NCBI RefSeq assembly: GCF_003945595.2
Contig: NW_024104415.1
Location: 310,001 to 374,000 of the forward strand
DNA length: 64,000 nucleotides
Direction of reading: 5' to 3'
Source of the DNA: Pipra filicauda
Taxonomy: Eukaryota; Chordata; Aves; Passeriformes; Pipridae
Positions 60,866 to 64,000 of this stretch are shown piece after piece (within the stretch, counting starts at the first letter, position 1; every line of letters starts with the position of its first letter). The translations under genes were made by a program, and so were the position numbers. Below the pieces are notes generated by a model that worked only from the letters and a program-made list of their open reading frames with translations, did not search any database and had not been told where the DNA came from.

Positions 60866-61165
60866 CGCCATGCACAACTGGAGCCCCCACACAGCTGGAA
60901 CGGTTTGTGGCGGGGCCCCAAGCAGCTGGAGACTTGTCCAGCTGCAGTCCCACACAGCCAGGGTTGTGCACAGCTGGAATGGTGCACAGCTGGAGTTCTG
61001 CACAGCTGGGTGCTGAGCACAGATGGTGCTTGTGCACAGCTGGATCCCCACATAAGTGAGTGCCTGCACAGCTGGAGCTGTGCAGAGCTGGATTCTTGCA
61101 TATTGTAACCATTCATGACTGGATTCCTGCACAACTGGAACCCTCCACAGCTGGAGGCAGTGGCT
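60866..61165. repeat. Minisatellite with GCACAGCTGGA core
   Basis: About 14 irregular units of 17-30 bp, each with a GCACAGCTGGA-like core (CAGCTG is an E-box sequence). Looser related units extend upstream to about 60640. Minus-strand frames through it give Cys-Ala-Gln-Leu-Cys-rich repeats. Confidence 0.9.
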
Positions 61166-64000
61166 CCAGGACTGTGTTGGGGTGCCCACCTTTGAGAATC
61201 CCTCTGCCCTCGCTGTCTCATTGAGTAGATGCTTCCCAGCACAGCCCCTCGTCCTCTCCCCACTCTGGCACACTCAGGCATCGCTCCCTCCAGCTCCCTG
61301 GGAGCTCATGGATTCACCTTCACCTGGATGACGTGCAGCTGGTGGGGTCCCACCTGCCGTGCCTGGCCCACCCTCAGCCTCAGCCCAACTCCTTTGTTCC
61401 CCATCACATCCAACACCACCTCCAGCTCCCACGCATTTTTTATGGAATTTTACCATCTGGGTCTTGCAGGAAATCCTTTTATTTACATGGGAGGGATAAA
61501 TGGTTTTCCCTGGCAATGTGGGGCAGGGTGGCAGACCAAACACATGAAGGGCATCTAAGGCGCTTGACCAAATGTAGTGTTGCCACCACATCACATGTGA
61601 GGAGTCACAAGGCTTGAGGTCACACATTGTAGTCACAGCAAGGGTTTGATTTCCATCTGCCTTGAAAATCAGCTCTCCACAAAGTGTCTTCCCACCCTGG
61701 AAGGGCAAAGGAGACCCCAGCAAGGACTGTGCCCTTCACAGGAGGTTGGAGAGCATCTTCTTGGGGTTTGGGGACCACTGGGGGCAAACTCTTTTCCTCC
61801 TGCCTGTCTTTGCTAAAGCCCCCTCTGCCTCAGGGTGACCTGTGCCCCTGTAGACCCTGTGTCAGGCTTTTGGGCAAGGTTGGCATTGTGCCAGTGGAGC
61901 AGCTGGGGGATCACCCGTAAGAGCCCCTGAATGCCTGAGAAATGGCTCTTCCACAGCAAAATACAGGTAGATCCTTGTAGCACACCAAAGTCCACTTGTA
62001 GGGCTGGGAGGGGGGACAGAGGTGGGAGAGTTTTGCAGCAGAAGAGTGGGAAGAATATTTTCACTGTTAAGATTATATATTTTTCTCCATAACTTCATTC
62101 TCAGCTATTTGGGTTGAAATCTCCCCATTTTCCAAAAAAAAAGTCAGTCTGAGGTGGGAAACTGTCAGCAAGAGGCAGCGTGAGGGGTGCTGGCCGGGGA
62201 GGGGAGTGGGGTGTGCACCTCGAGGGGGCCTGTGCCAACGAAATCCTGGGCAAACTGCACCCACCCATGTGCAAAACGGGGCTCTCACCGGTCCTTGGGC
62301 TGTGTTGGACCTGAATTGGGCTGATTGCATTCCCATGAGGATGCAGCCGAGCCCTGGTACTCTCCAGGACAGGAACTTATGTGCTCCCGCATGGTCAGAG
62401 CAGTCAGCTTTTTAAACTGTTTGTAGTTAATCAGCCATCGCACCTCGAGGGAAACACATATTTGGAATAGGGTTGGATTTGGACCAGGGCAAAAATTCCC
62501 AGTTTATCTTCCAGGGGGGCTTCCCATCATAATGGGAAGGGCACCCGGGGGCACCCAGGGCTGGGTTCACCCCCTCCCCCAGCACTCCAGGGAGAAGCCC
62601 CCCGAGACTGAATTTTCCTTGAAATCCCCACAGCCAACACTGTTCCTCCAGAATTTATTTTCCATTCGGAAGCTGGCACCAGCTTGGCCCCTGTGTGCCA
62701 CCGACCCCCACTTTCCTGCTTGGGGTGCAGCCTTTCCAATGAAATTAATGCCGTTTGGGGCTGAATTGAAAGAAATGGTAATTCTGGGGCTCCTCTGTCC
62801 GTGAATGCTCAGGGGATATACTGAGTTCCTGTTCTCCAGTGGGATGGGGACACTGGATTCACAGTGGGATTCCCACAGCCAGGTGACGTGCCAGGAGCCA
62901 GGGTGCAATGGTGACCCCACACCTGGACTTGGGAGCACATGGAGGGGCCATACCCGTCCTGAAAACACTGATGCCCTCAGTGATCCGATCCTAAACTGCC
63001 TAAATAATATTTAGGATGAGACATGTGGTGTGGAAAGGAGGTGCTGGCTGCAACCTCCCATGCCTGTGAGGCATATGAGGACTTTGTCATTGTTCCTGAA
63101 TTCCTTCTTTGTGGAAAAAAAAAGTAATCAATTAACAATACTCTGGAGCATCCCAGGGCAGCTGCACCTTGTCCCCATCAGGGTGTGGTGCTGAGGTGCT
63201 GGTGATTTACCTGATTAGCCCCCAGTTATCCAGGGAGGGGCAGGAGAAGGTCTTGGTGTAGGAGGCACTGTTGAGAGGAAGAGGAGGAGCAGAGGAAGGT
63301 GGGTGTTCGTGTGGAGCCTGCAGGGATGTCCTGCTGAGCTGGTGGAGCTGGGTTTTGGTGGCTGCTGGTAGATGGATGTTTCTGGATGTGGTGCCTTGTT
63401 GCCATGAGATTTGTGGTGATGGGGAGCAGGAATTTGGTAGTGCTGGCAGGAGCAGCTCCCAGCATGTGTGAAGGGTTCCCATCCTGTCTTTGGACCCTGG
63501 GGCACAGTCCCATTACCTCCACTTCCATGAAAGCTGGCAAATAAGGCAGAGCTGGCTCTGGTGGTGTTAAACCCCTCCTGCGTGTACCCATTGTGTCTCC
63601 ACTCCACCAGCAACTCTGTGCCATGGGGGCACATGGCTGCCACCTGGCAGAGGAGCCCTGCTTGCCAAAATGTGAGTTTTTGGGGGGCACTTAACAGGGC
63701 TGTTGGCACAGGAGTGGGTGCGACCCTTCCTGCCCCATGTCCTGCCTGGTCAATAGTGGATACTGTTGGTCCCACAAGATGCTGTACTTGGTTTTGGGGG
63801 AACTACTGCCCTTCTCCAACCCTGTTGTGACTGTGCCATGGCCTTCATTAGGGGATTTCTCATGTCAGGTATGGTTTGGGGTCCTGTGGGATGCTGCTGT
63901 GCTGGGTCTCAGCGTGGGCTGGGCTCTTCAGGGGTGCGTGGTGAGGTCTAGAGCATTTTGGGGGTGAAAAGCACCTTGTAGGGTGCCCCATGGGGCTGTT

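Larger units (their letters stand above)
56713..64000. other. Intergenic region downstream of PDE4B
   Basis: GC-rich DNA with minisatellites, two CR1 copies and many frames open by composition. In 57180-57370 and 58240-59070 both strands are open, which argues against coding. No exon with known homology and no second gene were recognised. In vertebrates SGIP1 is often the next gene, but I see none of it here. Confidence 0.6.

Noticed and set aside
63215..63775. 186-codon minus-strand frame near the end of the window
   Set aside because: No recognisable domain; Pro/Ser/His-rich, low-stop composition; no splice or promoter evidence.

Overview
The window is vertebrate nuclear DNA, almost certainly from a bird. 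It carries about twenty truncated CR1 LINE copies, several ending in the CR1-type 3' octamer (ATTCTGTG-like), together with GC-rich minisatellites and a multi-exon gene with consensus GT-AG introns. It holds the 3' half of PDE4B (cAMP-specific 3',5'-cyclic phosphodiesterase 4B) on the + strand. The paralog was assigned from the C-terminal tail ([24 protein letters not shown]) and from [11 protein letters not shown], which are PDE4B-type rather than PDE4A, C or D. No second gene could be supported.

Layout. (1) 1-27.5 kb: one 50-nt exon (2010-2059) encoding the linker between the UCR1 and UCR2 regulatory modules, used only by long isoforms, followed by a 25.6-kb intron. The UCR1 exons and long-form first exons must lie upstream of base 1. 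(2) 26.7-27.8 kb: a G-rich minisatellite, a CpG island with a strong G-quadruplex motif, and the first exon of the short isoform PDE4B2 (start 27555), fused to the shared UCR2 exon (27667-27779). (3) 27.8-43.4 kb: a large intron with two further CpG-dense islands (about 28.55-28.8 and 31.7-32.3 kb) that carry no recognised exon. It also contains the 16-codon first exon of the super-short isoform PDE4B5 (42601-42648). (4) 43.4-55.1 kb: nine shared exons covering the rest of UCR2, the whole HD-type catalytic domain and the C-terminal tail, with stop at 55061. (5) 55.06-56.7 kb: 3' UTR ending at an AATAAA. (6) 56.7-64 kb: intergenic DNA with two more minisatellites, two CR1 copies and GC-rich open but non-homologous frames.

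Spliced in phase, the PDE4B2 model is 562 residues and keeps every catalytic and metal-binding residue. The PDE4B5 model is 503 residues. All exon phases agree, so the locus looks functional. The three promoter classes make enzymes with UCR1+UCR2 (long), UCR2 only (short) or truncated UCR2 (super-short), which differ in PKA control, dimerisation and targeting.

The most interesting unexplained item is the orphan CpG island at 31.7-32.3 kb. It has a CRE-like site, an ETS-like site, and an ATG followed by a phase-0 splice donor that would join in frame to the shared FKRML exon: a candidate undescribed super-short PDE4B promoter. This is inference only.
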